The notes under the pieces were generated by a model that saw only the letters and a list, made by a program, of their open reading frames with translations, ran no database searches and was not told the DNA's origin. 64,000 bases of DNA. Origin: Azomonas tarimensis. Its GTDB lineage: Bacteria; Pseudomonadota; Gammaproteobacteria; Pseudomonadales; Pseudomonadaceae. This document shows positions 62,107 to 64,000 of this stretch, piece by piece; position 1 is the first letter of the stretch, and each line of letters starts with the position of its first letter. The DNA is taken from the NCBI RefSeq assembly GCF_042648805.1, contig NZ_JBHRXZ010000024.1, positions 248,001 through 312,000 of the forward strand. Reading direction: 5' to 3'. The translations under genes were made by a program, and so were the position numbers.

Positions 62107-63015
62107 TCAGGATTCCCGGTAGCCGAGCGAGTGCAGCGCGCGCTCGTCGTCCGACCAGCCACCCTTCACCTTGACCCACAGGTGCAGCATGACCTTGGAA
62201 TCGAAGAGGATCTCCATGTCCTTGCGGGCTTCCTGGCCGATGCGCTTGATACGCTCGCCCTTGTCGCCAATGATGATCTTCTTCTGGCCATCCCGCTCGA
62301 CCAGAATCAGCGCATGGATATGCAGCACATGGCCTTCCTGCTTGAAATCCTCGATCTCGACGGTGATCTGATAGGGCAGCTCTGCGCCGAGCTGACGCAT
62401 GATCTTCTCGCGGACAAGCTCGGCGGCGAGAAACCGGCTGCTGCGGTCGGTGATCTGGTCTTCCGGAAAGAAGTGCTCGCTCTCCGGCAGGCGCTCGGCC
62501 ACGAGTTTCTCAAGCAGATCCAGGTTGCGGCCGTGCTGGGCTGAAATCGGTACGATCTCGGCATTGGGCAGCTGGGTCGACAGCCACTCGAGATGGGGCA
62601 GCAGATCGCCTTTTTCCTCAAGGCGGTCAGTCTTGTTCACCGCCACGATCAAGGGGCCCTGCACGTATTGCACACGCTCGAGCACCATCTGGTCCTCTTC
62701 GGTCCAGCGGTTGCGGTCGACCACGAAGATAACCACATCGACATCCTTGAGCGCCGAGGAGGCCGTGCGGTTCATGTAGCGATTCAGCGCCGTCTCGCCC
62801 TGCTTGTGCAGGCCGGGGGTATCGACATAGACGGCCTGAATGGCCCCTTCGGTCTTGATACCGAGCATGTTATGTCGCGTGGTCTGGGGCTTTCGCGAGG
62901 TGATCGCGAGCTTCTGGCCGAGCAGATGATTGAGCAGCGTGGACTTGCCCACGTTCGGCCGCCCGACGATGGCGACGTAGCCGCAGCGGCTGACTTCCCG
63001 GTCGATCTCACTCAT
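62107..63015 (-). CDS. era: Era, ribosome-assembly GTPase
   Basis: 302 residues: G1 GRPNVGKS, G3 DTPG, G4 NKTD, and a C-terminal KH domain with IIGDKGERIKRIG. It binds the 3' end of 16S rRNA during 30S maturation. Two ATGs compete: 63015 is placed 7 nt after GGAG and is preferred; 63021 would be only 1 nt from it. The 5' end overlaps rnc by 8 bp, coupling the genes. Confidence 0.95.
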   Translation of the reverse strand: MSEIDREVSRCGYVAIVGRPNVGKSTLLNHLLGQKLAITSRKPQTTRHNMLGIKTEGAIQAVYVDTPGLHKQGETALNRYMNRTASSALKDVDVVIFVVDRNRWTEEDQMVLERVQYVQGPLIVAVNKTDRLEEKGDLLPHLEWLSTQLPNAEIVPISAQHGRNLDLLEKLVAERLPESEHFFPEDQITDRSSRFLAAELVREKIMRQLGAELPYQITVEIEDFKQEGHVLHIHALILVERDGQKKIIIGDKGERIKRIGQEARKDMEILFDSKVMLHLWVKVKGGWSDDERALHSLGYRES

Positions 63016-63697
63016 GGCCATTCTCCACGCCCAGCGCGACAAGGGCGGCACCGGCAGCAACCTGCTCGGCAATTCGCCGGCTGGCGCCCTGGCCCTGGGT
63101 CTTCTCGTTCAACAGTGCCACCTGGCATTCCACATAGAAGGTCCGGCAATGGGGTTCCCCCTGGATGTCCGCCACCTCGTAGCGGGGTAACTCATGCCCC
63201 CGTGACTGGAGAAATTCCTGCAGCCGCGTCTTGGGATCCTTGTTGGTGTCGACCAACGTCAGCCCCTGCAGTTCGCCGTCCAGCCAGGCGACTACGCGTT
63301 CGCGCGCCACCTCCATGCCGGCGTCCAGGTAGATGGCGCCGATCAGGGCTTCAAGGGCATCGGCCAGAATCGACTCGCGCCGAAACCCGCCGCTCTTCAG
63401 CTCCCCGGAGCCGAGGCGCAGGTATTCACCCAGGTCGAATCCGCGCGCCAGAACGGCAAGGGTCTGACCCTTGACCAGGCGCGAGCGCAGGCGCGACAAC
63501 TGTCCCTCCCGGGCCTGCGGAAAATGGTTGAACAGCGCTTCACCGGCGACGAAGTTGAGAATGGCGTCGCCAAGGAATTCCAGGCGCTCATTGTTGCGCC
63601 CGGCATAGCTGCGATGGGTCAAAGCGACCAGGAGCAGGTCCCGGTCCTTGAATTGATAGCCGAGCTTGCGCTCGAGACGCTCTAACGAAGTGCTCAC
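63008..63697 (-). CDS. rnc: Ribonuclease III
   Basis: 229 residues: the RNase III domain with the signature NERLEFLGDAILNF (catalytic Glu and Asp) and a second acidic cluster in LADALEALIGAIYLD; a C-terminal double-stranded RNA-binding domain from about residue 155. It processes rRNA precursors and double-stranded RNA. It overlaps the upstream DUF4845 gene by 4 bp (63694-63697). Confidence 0.96.
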   Translation of the reverse strand: MSTSLERLERKLGYQFKDRDLLLVALTHRSYAGRNNERLEFLGDAILNFVAGEALFNHFPQAREGQLSRLRSRLVKGQTLAVLARGFDLGEYLRLGSGELKSGGFRRESILADALEALIGAIYLDAGMEVARERVVAWLDGELQGLTLVDTNKDPKTRLQEFLQSRGHELPRYEVADIQGEPHCRTFYVECQVALLNEKTQGQGASRRIAEQVAAGAALVALGVENGHE

Positions 63698-64000
63698 GGC
63701 ATCCTGAGTCGGTATTCTTTTTGGAAGCGAGCCACCAGATCCAGGTTCTGGATCATGGGTTCGCGCTTTTCGTAATCGAGCATGGCTCGAAATTCGTTGT
63801 TGGCGACTTCGACCTTCAGCACGTCCTCAAGATTGATATCGCGGATGCCGTTGACCTGCATGCCCTTGCTGACATGGCTGTAGAACTCCCGCACCGTTGT
63901 GACGTTCACGCTTTCGATCGACGTGATCGTCTTGTCCAGCGACATGTAGTCGAAATAGTGCGGCATCATCTTGAACGCGGTACTGGCGACAAAAGCCACC
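63694..64000 (-). CDS. DUF4845 family protein, N-terminus cut by window edge
   Basis: The last ~101 codons of a protein that continues beyond the window. HYFDYMSLDKTI, YEKREPMIQNLDLVARFQKE are typical of the DUF4845 protein found between lepB (signal peptidase I) and rnc in pseudomonads. Its membrane segment would be upstream. Function unknown. Confidence 0.85.
   Translation of the reverse strand, partial: VAFVASTAFKMMPHYFDYMSLDKTITSIESVNVTTVREFYSHVSKGMQVNGIRDINLEDVLKVEVANNEFRAMLDYEKREPMIQNLDLVARFQKEYRLRMP

Overview
This window is high-GC gammaproteobacterial chromosome. The gene orders ndk-isc-cysE-trmJ-suhB-secFD-yajC-tgt-queA, lptGF-pepA-holC-valS, and rnc-era-recO-pdxJ beside asrA and putA are those of Pseudomonadaceae. 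A Stutzerimonas/Pseudomonas stutzeri-like organism is my best guess; this is inferred from remembered synteny and protein resemblance, not from a search. Almost all of the window is core housekeeping sequence, read at high coding density on both strands.

Left part (1-22.7 kb): the ISC iron-sulfur operon (iscR-iscS-iscU-iscA-hscB-hscA-fdx-iscX, minus strand) has a visible IscR-type operator over its promoter and an intrinsic terminator before ndk. It is followed by cysE and trmJ, suhB, the SecDF-YajC translocon accessory genes, the queuosine genes tgt and queA, a tRNA-Leu(CAA) with its own promoter, a cold-shock gene with a long leader, an RDD membrane protein, the LPS exporter permeases lptF/lptG, pepA, holC and valS.

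The accessory hotspot is 22.7-25.1 kb, between valS and nhaD. It holds the wreck of a JetABCD (Wadjet type I, MukBEF-like SMC anti-plasmid) operon in its canonical order: the N-terminal quarter of JetA, a nearly full JetB with a frameshift, a JetC keeping its Walker A and part of a coiled coil, and the last part of JetD. Six 83-bp tandem repeats, each carrying a REP-like palindrome, sit between jetB and jetC. This is the most interesting feature of the window, read as a decayed defence system and not as a working novel one.

Middle part (25.2-46.3 kb): nhaD, a winged-helix gene coupled to an SLC13-type transporter with RCK_C domains, rlmF, an MFS transporter, ndpA/yejK, metE, an ExoD-family gene, metR, an SDR, a diguanylate cyclase, a FAN1-type nuclease translationally coupled to an XPD-like helicase that carries a RecB/Cas4-type nuclease domain, a PAS hybrid histidine kinase, a TonB-receptor fossil and a DUF3203 gene.

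Right part (46.4-64 kb): a large class A penicillin-binding protein, the Lon-like protease asrA, a chagasin-like lipoprotein, bifunctional putA without the DNA-binding domain, a second diguanylate cyclase, cmoA-cmoB, a fossil 3' end of an IS200/IS605-type tnpB with its right end, a DUF2905 gene, a DUF938 methyltransferase, and pdxJ-recO-era-rnc-DUF4845 running off the edge.
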